From Sphingomonas sp. TREG-RG-20F-R18-01 (GTDB lineage Bacteria; Pseudomonadota; Alphaproteobacteria; Sphingomonadales; Sphingomonadaceae), in contig NZ_JAKNQQ010000002.1 of NCBI RefSeq assembly GCF_022662475.1, forward strand, positions 682,001 through 746,000: a stretch of DNA of 64,000 nucleotides, in the 5' to 3' direction. A program made the translations under genes and the position numbers. Positions 9,304-17,704 of the stretch are shown in pieces; position 1 is the stretch's first letter; every line of letters starts with the position of its first letter. Under the pieces are notes generated by a model. It was not told the DNA's origin, searched no databases, and saw only the letters and a program-made list of their open reading frames with translations.

Positions 9304-9864
9304 GTGCCTACGGTGTACGACATTCGGGAAGATCCCGCCAATGCAACCGAGCGTCAGCGCACCGCGAGCGTCGGAGATGCGCCGTTGCGGGTGCGCAGCG
9401 CCTGCGCCCCGCTGACCCCGATCCCTGCGCCCGTATCTGCGACCATGGGGTTGTGGGAATGCGACCTGCTGTCGCACGCGCTGGCATGGAGCGACGGCGT
9501 GTACGACCTGTTCGGACTTCCGCGCGGCGTAAAGATCGACCGCCGAGAAATTGCGGGGCGCTATACGCGTCAGTCGCGGATTGATCTCGAACTCGCGCGA
9601 CTGGAGGCGATCCGCGATTGCACGGGTTTCATGCTCGATGCGCAGATCGAAGTATCGGGCGGGGCGCGCTGGATCCGGATCGTCGCGCAAGCCGAGGCGG
9701 TCGATGGCAAGGCGGTCCGCTTGTTCGGATCTAAGCATGACGTGACGTTCGAACGCGCCTTGTGGGCGGCGCAGGGACGCGCGCTCGACGTCAAGCCGTG
9801 TCGGGGGCCGTCCGCGGACACAGAACCCATGCGGGCGCCGGTCGTAGCAACGACGACCCGATAA
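9304..9864 (+). CDS. PAS-fold-like protein, function unknown
   Basis: 186 residues from a GTG start. Residues about 48-150 read like a PAS_3-type fold: GLWECDLLSHALAWSDGVYDLFGLP, then RYTRQSRIDLE, and a final strand RLFGSKHDVTFE. No kinase, GGDEF, EAL or HTH domain is attached, so it would be a stand-alone sensor or a remnant of a larger signalling protein. The last 74 bases overlap the 3' end of the convergent membrane-protein gene, and the C-terminal 30 residues look low in information. Start choice is uncertain; an internal ATG at about residue 48 would still keep the PAS-like part. Confidence 0.55.
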   Translation: MPTVYDIREDPANATERQRTASVGDAPLRVRSACAPLTPIPAPVSATMGLWECDLLSHALAWSDGVYDLFGLPRGVKIDRREIAGRYTRQSRIDLELARLEAIRDCTGFMLDAQIEVSGGARWIRIVAQAEAVDGKAVRLFGSKHDVTFERALWAAQGRALDVKPCRGPSADTEPMRAPVVATTTR

Positions 9865-11005
9865 GCCACAGCATCGACGCGGCGCGGAACGTCGCTGCGA
9901 CGGCAATGTCCGACGACGATGCCGCGGGATGATATCCATCGATCCCCGCGAACCACCAGAATTCGGCGAAATACGCCGCGATATCGCCCAGCGCGAACCA
10001 CGCCACCGGCCACAGCCGATAACTCGTCAGGACCAGCATCGGATAGAGCCACAAGTCGAACTGGGGGGAATAGACCTTGTTGGTCAACAGGAACCAGGCG
10101 AGCACTGGCGCGAACAGCAGCCACGGCCGCGCTCGGTGGCGGATCCAGCCCAGCCCGACGATCATCGCGGCCCCGCCGAGGAAGACCAGGCCGGACCACA
10201 GGTTGCGTGTCGGGACCGGCGTGACCCACCAGCCCGCTTGCGCCAGGATTTCCCAGACCGACGCCGCCGTGCCGGATCGCGCGGAAGAAAAGGTGTAGAA
10301 TTCCGACCAGTTGGCGAAGGCTTGAACCGCGATCGGTGCATTCACCAGGCCCCAGCTACCGATGGCTATGGCCGCCAGGACTGTCGCTGCGCCGACCCGT
10401 CGCCAGACCCCGCCGCCCCCGCGAGCGAACAGCGCTGCCAGCCCGAAGACCGGAAGCAGCAGCACCGGAAACAGTTTGGCGGCACTGCCCAGTGCCGCCA
10501 GCGCGGTGGCGATCCGCAGGCCGCCGCGCCGCGCGAACAGCACCGCGGCGACCGCAAACGTCACCGCAAGCATGTCCCAATTATGCCCGAGATACAGGAC
10601 TAGCGGCGGCGCGCCTGCCCATGCAAATTGCCGTGTGCGATCGACTCTGGCCCGTCGCATCATTGCGAGGACCAGGAACGCCAGCCCGGCATTGACCGCA
10701 GCGACAACGAACAGGAAATGCGCCGCCGTTGCGCCCGACCCGAACAGCGTTCGCGTGACGAGCCCCTCCGCCCAGATCAGCCAACCGGTGAGCACCGGAT
10801 ATTCCATCCGCGCCTCGAGGTACGGGATCTGCCCTGCCGAAACCCCGCGCAGTCCCCAGAACGGCACCGCATCGCTGTAACATCCTGTGAGATACTGGAT
10901 GTCGCCGAGCCAATAGGCGCCGCAATGCCCCTTGAACGCCCAGCCGAGCAGGCAGGTGATTGCCAGCACCCAGCGTGGATCGATCCGCTTCGCCCAGCCG
11001 TTCAT
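9791..11005 (-). CDS. GT87/DUF2029-like integral membrane glycosyltransferase
   Basis: 404 residues with about ten hydrophobic segments. It resembles the GT-C type polyprenyl-phosphate-dependent mannosyltransferase family (GT87/DUF2029): an extracytoplasmic loop after the first helix carries EYPVLTGWLIW, a segment typical of that family. It would transfer a sugar from a lipid carrier outside the inner membrane, but the donor and acceptor are unknown. The ATG at 11005 is chosen because AAGGAGG lies six bases before it. Its 3' end overlaps the convergent PAS-like gene by 74 bases. Confidence 0.7.
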   Translation of the reverse strand: MNGWAKRIDPRWVLAITCLLGWAFKGHCGAYWLGDIQYLTGCYSDAVPFWGLRGVSAGQIPYLEARMEYPVLTGWLIWAEGLVTRTLFGSGATAAHFLFVVAAVNAGLAFLVLAMMRRARVDRTRQFAWAGAPPLVLYLGHNWDMLAVTFAVAAVLFARRGGLRIATALAALGSAAKLFPVLLLPVFGLAALFARGGGGVWRRVGAATVLAAIAIGSWGLVNAPIAVQAFANWSEFYTFSSARSGTAASVWEILAQAGWWVTPVPTRNLWSGLVFLGGAAMIVGLGWIRHRARPWLLFAPVLAWFLLTNKVYSPQFDLWLYPMLVLTSYRLWPVAWFALGDIAAYFAEFWWFAGIDGYHPAASSSDIAVAATFRAASMLWLIGSSLLRPAPAWVLCPRTAPDTA

Positions 11006-11088
11006 GATCGCCTCCTTCGAAGGCAACGCCTTATATCGCCGGGATTAAACCGTCGACAGAAGGCGAAAAGGAACGTAGAGAGAACATC

Positions 11089-12336
11089 ATGGCGCAACTC
11101 GATGTCCAGCAAAAGCTTGCGATCCTTGCGGACGCGGCGAAATATGATGCTTCCTGCGCTTCCTCGGGTTCCGTCAAGCGGACGTCACGCGACGGCAAGG
11201 GCGTCGGGTCGACCGATGGCGGGATGGGTATCTGCCATGCCTATGCGCCCGACGGACGGTGCATTTCGCTGCTCAAGATCCTGCTGACGAACAGCTGCAT
11301 CTTCGACTGCCATTATTGCATCAACCGCAAGAGCTCGAATGTCCGCCGTGCGCGCTTCACCGCGCAGGAGGTCGTCAACCTCACCCTGTCCTTCTACAAG
11401 CGCAATTATATCGAGGGGCTGTTCCTCTCCTCGGGGATCATTGGCTCGTCCAACTACACGATGGAGCAGATGGTCGAGGTCGCGCGGTCCCTGCGCGAGG
11501 ATCATAATTTCCGCGGCTATATTCATCTCAAGACGATTCCCGATGCCGATCCCGCGCTGGTCGAGCAGGCTGGGCTCCATGCCGATCGCCTGTCGATCAA
11601 CGTCGAGCTGCCGACCGTCTCGGGGCTCAAGCGGCTTGCGCCCGAAAAGTCGGCGGTGCGGATCGAGGATGCGATGGCGGAGACCAAGACCTCGATCATC
11701 GACGCGACTGATGCCCGCAAGAAGTTCAAGTCCGCGCCACGCTTCGCGCCCGCGGGGCAATCGACCCAGATGATCGTCGGCGCGGATGCCGCGACCGACG
11801 GCGACATCGTGATGCGTGCCTCGTCGCTGTACAACAGCTTCGATCTGCGCCGAGTCTATTATTCGGCGTTCAGCCCGATCCCGGATGCCAGTACCGTGCT
11901 CCCGCTCCAGCGCCCGCCGCTAATGCGCGAGCATCGGCTGTATCAATCGGACTGGCTGATGCGCTTCTACGGCTATACCTCGACGGAAGTCGTGTCGGCG
12001 GCGGACGAGACGACGGGGATGCTCCCGCTCGACATCGACCCGAAGCTCGCCTGGGCGCTCAAGCATCGCGCGATCTTCCCGGTCGACGTCAACCGCGCGC
12101 CGCGCGAGCGGTTGTTGCGCGTGCCAGGGCTGGGGGTGAAGGCCGTCAACTCGATCCTCGCCGCACGCCGCTGGCGGCGGCTGCACCTCGCGGATGTCGC
12201 GCGACTGACCGTGTCGATCACCAAGCTGCGCCCGTTCCTGATCGCGGAGGACTGGCGACCGCTTGCGCTCAGCGACAAGGCGGAATTGCGGCCTGTCGTT
12301 GCACCCAAGGTGAAGCAACTGGAGTTGTTCGCCTGA
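11089..12336 (+). CDS. Radical SAM protein, putative DNA modification/repair (UDG-linked)
   Basis: 415 residues. The radical SAM cluster is CIFDCHYC (C70, C74, C77), preceded by GICHAYAPDGRCISLLKILL. A C-terminal helix-hairpin-helix (VPGLGVKAVNSILAARR) suggests DNA binding. This is the family curated as a radical SAM protein linked to a uracil-DNA glycosylase domain, distantly like spore photoproduct lyase; its chemistry is not established. Its partner, a DUF4130-UdgX fusion, begins 31 bases downstream on the same strand, so they probably form one operon. The ATG at 11089 follows a purine-rich GGAACGTAGAGAGAA leader. Cytoplasmic. Confidence 0.88.
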   Translation: MAQLDVQQKLAILADAAKYDASCASSGSVKRTSRDGKGVGSTDGGMGICHAYAPDGRCISLLKILLTNSCIFDCHYCINRKSSNVRRARFTAQEVVNLTLSFYKRNYIEGLFLSSGIIGSSNYTMEQMVEVARSLREDHNFRGYIHLKTIPDADPALVEQAGLHADRLSINVELPTVSGLKRLAPEKSAVRIEDAMAETKTSIIDATDARKKFKSAPRFAPAGQSTQMIVGADAATDGDIVMRASSLYNSFDLRRVYYSAFSPIPDASTVLPLQRPPLMREHRLYQSDWLMRFYGYTSTEVVSAADETTGMLPLDIDPKLAWALKHRAIFPVDVNRAPRERLLRVPGLGVKAVNSILAARRWRRLHLADVARLTVSITKLRPFLIAEDWRPLALSDKAELRPVVAPKVKQLELFA

Positions 12337-12367
12337 CGGGCAAAGGCCCGATCGGGAGGATGATACG

Positions 12368-13762
12368 ATGCACAGGGTAACGCTGGCCGAGCCGGACGAT
12401 TTCGACGGCTGGCGCGAGGCTGCGCGCGGGCTGGCGGTGGCCGGGGTCGCGCCTTCGGACGTGACGTGGCAGGTCGGCGACGCGCCGGTCGACCTGTTCG
12501 GCGAGGATCTGCCGCTGCCGCACAGCGACGCGCCCGCCTTCTCGGTATCGCGCGGCTTCGTCGATCTTGCGCGCAAGGCGCTGCTGCACAGCGATCCCGA
12601 GCGGTTTGCGTTGCTCTATACGCTGCTGGTGCGGCTGCGCGACCGGCCCGGCGCGGTCGAGGACAAGGCCGACCCGCTGGTCCGCAAGCTCGAAGGCTTC
12701 GCGCGCGAGGTGCGCAAGGACATCCACAAGATGCGCGCGTTCGTGCGCTTTCGCGAGGTCGAGGAGGAGGAGAAGGCGCGGTTCGTCGCATGGTTCGAGC
12801 CCGAGCATCATATCGTCCGTTACAATGCCGGCTTCTTCCTCGATCGCTTCGCCAGCATGCACTGGTCGATCCTGACCCCCGAGATCGCTATCCACTGGGA
12901 CGGCACGACGCTTGCCGAGGGGCCGGGCGCATCGAAGGCGGATGCGCCAGCGGGCGACCCGATCGAGGATGTGTGGAAGACCTATTACGCGTCGATCTTC
13001 AACCCGGCGCGCGTCAAGATCGGTGCGATGCTCAAGGAGATGCCGCGGAAATACTGGAAGAACATGCCCGAGACCGCGCTGGTCCCAGGGCTGATCGCCT
13101 CGGCGCAGGCACGGGAGTCAGGCATGATCGCGAAGGCAAGGGACGAGGTCGGCGGCAATAGTGTGATCGCGTGGGATGCGCTGCGCGACGAGGCATCCGC
13201 ATGCACGCGCTGCCCGCTTTATGGGCCGGCGACGCAGACCGTGTTCGGCGAAGGCCCGGTCGATGCGCCGCTGATGTTCGTCGGTGAGCAGCCCGGCGAC
13301 CAGGAGGATCTGGCAGGACGGCCGTTCGTTGGTCCAGCGGGGCAATTGTTCGACCGTGCATTGGCGGCGGCTGGGGTCGACCGAACGCGCACCTATGTCA
13401 CCAATGCGGTCAAGCACTTCAAGTTCGAGCAACGCGGCAAGCGGCGAATCCATTCGAAGCCCGGTGCGGGGGAGATCGAGGCGTGTCGCTGGTGGGTCGA
13501 GCAGGAGCGGTTGCTGGTCAAGCCGCAGGTGACGGTCGCGCTGGGGGCGACCGCGGCGCGGAGTCTGCTCGGGCGGGTGGTGACGATCTTGAAGGAGCGT
13601 GGGCGGCCGATTGCGCTGGCCGATGGCGGGACGTGCTGGATCACGGTGCATCCGAGCTACCTGCTGCGCCTGCCCGATCCGGCGGCCGCAGAGGTGGAGT
13701 TCGGGCGGTTCGTCGAGGATCTGCGGATGGCGGGGGCCGGGGTGGCGGGGTTTGCCGGGTGA
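12368..13762 (+). CDS. udgX: DUF4130-UdgX fusion, uracil-DNA crosslinking protein
   Basis: 464 residues with two parts. The N-terminal ~250 residues match the DUF4130 domain linked to radical SAM partners. The C-terminal ~200 residues are a UDG superfamily domain with CTRCPLY (iron-sulfur cysteines), GEQPGDQED in the active site, KRRIH at 358-362, and HPSYLLR. KRRIH is the hallmark loop of UdgX; in the mycobacterial enzyme its histidine becomes covalently joined to the abasic site after uracil removal. All key residues are present. The gene sits 31 bases after the radical SAM gene and is probably co-transcribed. What lesion the pair handles together is not known. Confidence 0.9.
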   Translation: MHRVTLAEPDDFDGWREAARGLAVAGVAPSDVTWQVGDAPVDLFGEDLPLPHSDAPAFSVSRGFVDLARKALLHSDPERFALLYTLLVRLRDRPGAVEDKADPLVRKLEGFAREVRKDIHKMRAFVRFREVEEEEKARFVAWFEPEHHIVRYNAGFFLDRFASMHWSILTPEIAIHWDGTTLAEGPGASKADAPAGDPIEDVWKTYYASIFNPARVKIGAMLKEMPRKYWKNMPETALVPGLIASAQARESGMIAKARDEVGGNSVIAWDALRDEASACTRCPLYGPATQTVFGEGPVDAPLMFVGEQPGDQEDLAGRPFVGPAGQLFDRALAAAGVDRTRTYVTNAVKHFKFEQRGKRRIHSKPGAGEIEACRWWVEQERLLVKPQVTVALGATAARSLLGRVVTILKERGRPIALADGGTCWITVHPSYLLRLPDPAAAEVEFGRFVEDLRMAGAGVAGFAG

Positions 13763-13805
13763 GGCCCATCCTGTCATGCAAGACTTGTTCGAAACCTCAT
13801 GTGTT

Positions 13806-13888
13806 CTCCCGCGAAGGCGGGAGCCCAGGAGTCGCGAACGCTATCGTCGGTCATTCTGCCTGGCCCTGGATTCCCGCTTTCGCGGGAA
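13806..13888. repeat. Paired inverted palindromes downstream of udgX
   Basis: Two palindromes, TCTCCCGCGAAGGCGGGAG (from 13806) and TTCCCGCTTTCGCGGGAA (from 13871), each followed or preceded by CCCAGG/CCTGG so that the whole unit is itself an inverted pair about 35 bases apart. It is one of several such units in the window. The stretch 13763-13985 holds no gene I can support. Confidence 0.7.
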
Positions 13889-13989
13889 AACAGTATGTGG
13901 GAGGCGTAGTCGCCGCTCTCCAAGGCTTCTGACGCCAGGATCAAACCCAAGCTAACCCGGAGGATCCATCGTTCATTAGGATAAAGATA

Positions 13990-14340
13990 GGTGGGGAGCT
14001 TCTGTTGCTCGGTGCTCCCCGTACCGCCGGTGTCCGCTTCTGTTGCCCGGTGCGGCCCGAACCGCGCTTAGCTTAGTAACCTAGACCGTGAGGCCTTGAG
14101 TTACGCTGCAATCGCGAGTGCTTCGTTATCGTTTGCACTTGTGGTTTTGAGCCTTTTACAGGTTACTCAGCCCGGGAAAAAACAGCGCTTTTCGAAACAC
14201 GTCGATCCTGCTTCGGCCCCGTCATGACCGGTCTGGCTGAAAGCCGTGGCCGGTTGTGGTGGAGCCGCCGGGTACTGCCCCCGGGTCCGTTGTATCTATT
14301 GCACGCCGCACTTTATCGCCATAGCCGGGCGAACCCGGCA
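13990..14340 (-). ncRNA. ssrA: Two-piece (circularly permuted) tmRNA
   Basis: Rescues stalled ribosomes and tags the nascent chain for proteolysis. Read on the minus strand, the acceptor piece comes first and ends at 14257 with GGCTCCACCA; its GGACCCGGGGGCAGTACCCGGC segment is typical of alphaproteobacterial permuted tmRNA. After a short spacer the coding piece begins at 14220 with GGGGCCGAAGCAGGATCGAC, the usual tmRNA 5' sequence. The tag frame at 14136-14101 encodes ANDNEALAIAA and TAA. Downstream are two similar hairpin/pseudoknot modules sharing CACCGnGCAACAGAAGC (14052-14036 and 14014-13998). The outer ends, near 14340 and 13990, are estimated from hairpins and not exact. Confidence 0.93.
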
Positions 14341-14435
14341 GAACCGATATAGGCATTGCCGCACGAATGGGAAGCGTACAAAATTAGGTCAGCGCCTTTG
14401 ACTCGCCACAAAAGCGGTGCATGGGCTATAGTATC

Positions 14436-14867
14436 ATGCTTACCCAACGGTCCCGCTACGCCCTGCGCGCGATGATGTTCCTGGCTGGTGCTCCCAAGGG
14501 GAGCCCGCCGATCCCGATGAACCGGATCGCCGCGGAAGCAAACGTCCCGCGCAAGTTTCTCGAACTGATCCTCGCCGACCTGCGCGAGGCGGGGTTCCTC
14601 CACAGCCACCGCGGCAAGATGGGCGGCTACTGCCTGTCGCGTCCGACCCACCTGATTTCACTGGGCGAGATCATCCGCGTGATCGAGGGGCCGCTCGCGC
14701 TGGTCCCGTGCGTCAGCCGTACCGCTTATCGCTCGTGCAAGGACTGCAAGGACGAGGCGACCTGCGCAATCCGCCACGCGATGATGCGCGTCCGCGATGA
14801 GACCGCGCGGATCCTCGACGGGACCAGCCTCGCGGATTCGATCGCCGAGGATCTGGTCGCGGCCTGA
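14436..14867 (+). CDS. Rrf2-family transcriptional regulator
   Basis: 143 residues: an N-terminal winged helix (MLTQRSRYALRAMMFLA..., recognition region NVPRKFLELILADLREAGFLHSHRGKMGGY) and a cysteine cluster C92, C101, C104, C110 near the middle. Rrf2 proteins such as IscR, NsrR and RirA bind iron-sulfur clusters through such cysteines and respond to iron, cluster status or nitric oxide; which signal applies here cannot be told. I prefer the ATG at 14436 to the one at 14421 because family members begin MLTQ/MRLT. No clear ribosome site precedes either. It stands alone, divergent from tmRNA. Confidence 0.85.
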   Translation: MLTQRSRYALRAMMFLAGAPKGSPPIPMNRIAAEANVPRKFLELILADLREAGFLHSHRGKMGGYCLSRPTHLISLGEIIRVIEGPLALVPCVSRTAYRSCKDCKDEATCAIRHAMMRVRDETARILDGTSLADSIAEDLVAA

Positions 14868-14893
14868 CGGGGCGCTTGCAGGATGATACTCGA

Positions 14894-15000
14894 GTCACCC
14901 TAGGGAGGGCCGGGGCCGTGTCGTTACCCAGGCGCGGCGGCGTGCCGTATTGTCGGTCGCGCCACATAACACGGCGGCCCCGGCCTTCGCCGGGGTGACG
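14894..15000. repeat. Paired inverted GC-rich repeat (GTCACCC...GGGGTGAC)
   Basis: Left arm at 14894-14917 and right arm at 14976-14999 are inverted with respect to each other; the right arm GGCCCCGGCCTTCGCCGGGG is the best copy of the dispersed palindrome. It fills the gap between the convergent Rrf2 and mscL genes. Confidence 0.7.
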
Positions 15001-15006
15001 GGCGGA

Positions 15007-15435
15007 TTACCGCCGCTTCAGTTCATCCCGGATCTCGCGCAGCAGCGTCACGTCGGCGGGTTCGACCGGCTCGGCGGGGACTTCCGGCGGTTTCGGCATC
15101 AGGCGGTTTACGCCACGCACGATCAAGAAGATGATGAACGCGACGATCACGAAATTGACCGCGGCGGTCAGGAACGCGCCATACCCCAGCAACGGCACGC
15201 CGGCTTTCTTGAGGGCGGCATAATCCGACGACCCGGCAAGCGCGCCCGGCACCTTGCCCAGCACCAGGAAATAGCTCGAAAAGTCCAGCCCCCCGGTCAG
15301 GCGCCCGATCACCGGCATGATCACGTCGTCGGTCAGCGACGTCACGATCTTGCCGAACGCCGCGCCGATGATCACCGCGACGGCCAGGTCCAGCACGTTT
15401 CCGCGCGCAATGAAGGCCTTGAACTCCTTGAACAT
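15007..15435 (-). CDS. mscL: Large-conductance mechanosensitive channel MscL
   Basis: 142 residues forming the classic MscL pattern: N-terminal amphipathic MFKEFKAFIARGNVLDLAVAV running into TM1 (VIIGAAFGKIVTSLTDDVIMP), a periplasmic loop, TM2 (FLTAAVNFVIVAFIIFLIV), and a charged cytoplasmic bundle ending REIRDELKRR. It opens under membrane tension to release solutes during osmotic downshock, as a homopentamer. The ATG at 15435 is chosen since MFKEF is the conserved start and GGGGA precedes it. The periplasmic loop is somewhat longer than in E. coli MscL, as is common in this class. Confidence 0.95.
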   Translation of the reverse strand: MFKEFKAFIARGNVLDLAVAVIIGAAFGKIVTSLTDDVIMPVIGRLTGGLDFSSYFLVLGKVPGALAGSSDYAALKKAGVPLLGYGAFLTAAVNFVIVAFIIFLIVRGVNRLMPKPPEVPAEPVEPADVTLLREIRDELKRR

Positions 15436-15517
15436 ACATCGTCCCCAACCGATTTCGTTTCGCGTGGCCATCGTACCCCGCTATCATGGGGGCGCAAGGT
15501 CTGGAGGGATCCTAACA

Positions 15518-16114
15518 ATGAAGTACCGCACCCTGTTCGTCGCCTCGGCCGGTCTGGCGCTCACGGCATCGCTGTCCGGTTGCGGGCTCAACAGCGTCCC
15601 GACGCAGGAAGAAAACGCCAAGGCCAAATGGGCCGACGTAGAGAATTATTACCAGCGCCGGGCCGACCTCATTCCGAACCTCGTGGCCACGGTGAAAGCC
15701 GCCGGCGCACAGGAAAAGAGCATCCTCGTCGAAGTGACACAGGCGCGCGCGGGCGCGAACCAGGTCAAGCTGACGCCCGACCAGCTCAACGATCCGGCCA
15801 AGGTCGCCGCCTATGAGAAGGCGCAGTCCAACGTGACCGTGTCGCTCCAGCGGCTCCAGGAAGCCTATCCCGAGCTCAAGAGCCAGGCGAATTACGCGAC
15901 TCTAATGGACCAGCTCGAGGGTACCGAGAACCGTATCTCGACCGCCCGCCACGATTACAACGGCGCGGTGCAGAGCTATAACACCACGATCCGGACCTTC
16001 CCCGATGCGATCGGTGCGAAGATTTTTTACGGGGCGAAGCCGCTCGTTCCGTTCAAGGCGACGACCCCCGGTGCCGAAGCCGCGCCCACGGTGAACTTCG
16101 GCAACAGCAATTGA
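15518..16114 (+). CDS. lemA: LemA family lipoprotein
   Basis: 198 residues. A lipobox (SLSGC, C22) indicates a lipoprotein, followed by the LemA core: KWADVENYYQRRADLIPNLVATVKAA, then a long helical region and FPDAIGAKIFYGAKP near the end. The biochemical role of LemA is unsettled; the family is often encoded with TPM-domain proteins, exactly as here (next two genes). Start at 15518 is supported by GGAGGGAT about ten bases upstream. It heads a four-gene plus-strand run (lemA, two TPM genes, Nudix gene). Confidence 0.9.
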   Translation: MKYRTLFVASAGLALTASLSGCGLNSVPTQEENAKAKWADVENYYQRRADLIPNLVATVKAAGAQEKSILVEVTQARAGANQVKLTPDQLNDPAKVAAYEKAQSNVTVSLQRLQEAYPELKSQANYATLMDQLEGTENRISTARHDYNGAVQSYNTTIRTFPDAIGAKIFYGAKPLVPFKATTPGAEAAPTVNFGNSN

Positions 16115-16139
16115 TCATGGGGCTCAGAGGGCCCGTCCG

Positions 16140-17021
16140 ATGCAGATCCTGAAATCGTTCCTGCTCGCGGTGGCGGTGCTGTTCGGCACCGTCACCACCG
16201 CCGCCGACGCGCAGACCTATCCGAAGTTCACCGGGTTGGTCGTCGACGCGGCGAACGTCCTGCCGCCCGCGACCGAGGCGGACCTGACCGCCAAGCTCGA
16301 GGCGTTGCAGAAGGACACCAAGCGCCAGCTGATCGTCGCGACCATTCCCAGCCTCGAGGGGCGCGAGCTCGAGGAATATGGCGTCGGGCTCGGCCGCGCC
16401 TGGGGCGTCGGACTGAAGGACGTCAACAATGGCGCGATCCTGTTCATCGCGCCCAACGAACCCAAGGGGCATCGCGGGCCGCGGATCGAGGTCGGCTACG
16501 GGCTCGAACCGTTCCTGACCGACGCCTTCACCGGGCGCGTGATCCGCGAGCAGATGATCCCCAAACTGTCGCAGTCGGGGGACATTCCCGGCGCGATGGA
16601 AGCGGGCACAGATGCGCTGATCAAGCAGCTGCGCGCCTCGCCCGAGGAAGCCAAGGCGGCGACCGATGCCGCGGCGGCGGCGTTCGACAAGACACATCGC
16701 CGCTCGACCAACAGCGGCGGGGGGATTCCGTTCGGACTGATCTTCTGGGGCATGGTGATCGGTTTCGTCCTGCTCTCCGCTTTGCGGCGGCGCGGCGGTG
16801 GTGGGCAGCAGTATCGCAGCGGGATCGCGCCCGCGATTCTCTGGGGCGCGACGCTCGGCGGCTGGGGCGGAGGCACCGGGGCCGGTGGAGGTGGTGGCTG
16901 GGGCGGCGGTAGTGGCAGCGGCGGATCCGATGGCGGATCCGACGGCAGCTGGGGCGGCGGCGGCTTTACCGGCGGCGGCGGCGGATCGTTCGGCGGCGGC
17001 GGCGCATCGGGGGATTGGTGA
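16140..17021 (+). CDS. TPM-domain protein, YgcG type
   Basis: 293 residues: signal peptide (about 1-24), a TPM domain (FTGLVVDAANVLPPATEADLTAKLEAL..., NGAILFIAPNEP, IEVGYGLEPFLTDA) to about 150, one membrane helix near 200-218 (IPFGLIFWGMVIGFVLLSAL), and a glycine-rich tail ending GGGASGDW. TPM proteins are membrane-associated with roles proposed in photosystem repair in plants; the bacterial role is unknown. The TGA overlaps the ATG of the next TPM gene (TGATG), implying coupled synthesis. Start follows AGAGGGCCC. Confidence 0.88.
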   Translation: MQILKSFLLAVAVLFGTVTTAADAQTYPKFTGLVVDAANVLPPATEADLTAKLEALQKDTKRQLIVATIPSLEGRELEEYGVGLGRAWGVGLKDVNNGAILFIAPNEPKGHRGPRIEVGYGLEPFLTDAFTGRVIREQMIPKLSQSGDIPGAMEAGTDALIKQLRASPEEAKAATDAAAAAFDKTHRRSTNSGGGIPFGLIFWGMVIGFVLLSALRRRGGGGQQYRSGIAPAILWGATLGGWGGGTGAGGGGGWGGGSGSGGSDGGSDGSWGGGGFTGGGGGSFGGGGASGDW

Positions 17022-17704
17022 TGGCACGGACACCACGGCTGACGCCCGACGATCATGCGCGCGTGCTTGCCGCAGTCGAGGCCGCCGAACATGGCACCGA
17101 CGGCGAGATCGTGACGATCGTCACCGAACGCTCTGATTCCTATCATGATGCGGCGCTGCAGGTGGCGATCCTCGCGATGCTGCTGGTCGTCGCGCTCGCC
17201 GCGGTCGATCCGCTGCGGATCGAGCTGTGGCTCAGCGGCTTTACGCAAGGGTGGGACGCGGCACCCGATCCACGGCTGTTGCTCGGCGCGTTGCTGGTGG
17301 TCGAGACGCTGGTGTTCCTTCTGGTGCGGCTGGCGCTGTCCTACATGCCCTTGCGGCTCGCGCTGGTCCCCAAGGCGACGCGGCGGCGGCGGGTGCGGCG
17401 GCGGGCGATCCAGTATTTCAAGGTCGGCGCGGAGCGGCGGACCGAAGCGCGGGTCGGCATCCTGCTGTATCTGTCGCGCGACGAACGGATGGCCGAAATC
17501 GTTGCGGACGAGGGCATCCACCGTGCGGTCCCGGCCGAGCGCTGGGGCGACGCGATGGCGGCGCTGGTGCACGAGACGCGTGACGGCAGGCCGGGCGCGG
17601 GCATGGCGGCGGCGGTCGAGCGGATCGGCGCGATCCTGTCCGAGAGCTTCCCCAAGACCGAGACCGACCGCAACGAACTTCCCGACAGGCTGATCGAACT
17701 ATGA
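17021..17704 (+). CDS. TPM-domain membrane protein
   Basis: 227 residues with an N-terminal part of a TPM domain (LAAVEAAEHGTDGEIVTIVTERSDSYHDAA), two hydrophobic helices (about 48-64 and 85-105), an arginine-rich loop RRRRVRRRAI, then the rest of the domain (FKVGAERRTEARVGILLYLSRDERMAEIVADEGIH). The helices interrupt the TPM fold, an arrangement seen in the second TPM gene of lemA operons. It shares its start with the upstream gene's stop (TGATG) and its last four bases with the next gene's start (ATGA), so all three are probably co-translated. Confidence 0.85.
   Translation: MARTPRLTPDDHARVLAAVEAAEHGTDGEIVTIVTERSDSYHDAALQVAILAMLLVVALAAVDPLRIELWLSGFTQGWDAAPDPRLLLGALLVVETLVFLLVRLALSYMPLRLALVPKATRRRRVRRRAIQYFKVGAERRTEARVGILLYLSRDERMAEIVADEGIHRAVPAERWGDAMAALVHETRDGRPGAGMAAAVERIGAILSESFPKTETDRNELPDRLIEL

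Noticed and set aside
14398..14432. Promoter for the Rrf2 gene (TTGACT ... TATAGT)
   Set aside because: The spacer is 23 bases, too long for a normal sigma-70 promoter.
14313..14651. Minus-strand open frame of 112 codons near the Rrf2 gene
   Set aside because: It overlaps the Rrf2 coding region antisense and runs into the tmRNA acceptor piece.
13806..15000. Possible CRISPR-like array
   Set aside because: Repeats are palindromes in inverted pairs with unequal spacing and no regular spacers; no cas gene is nearby.
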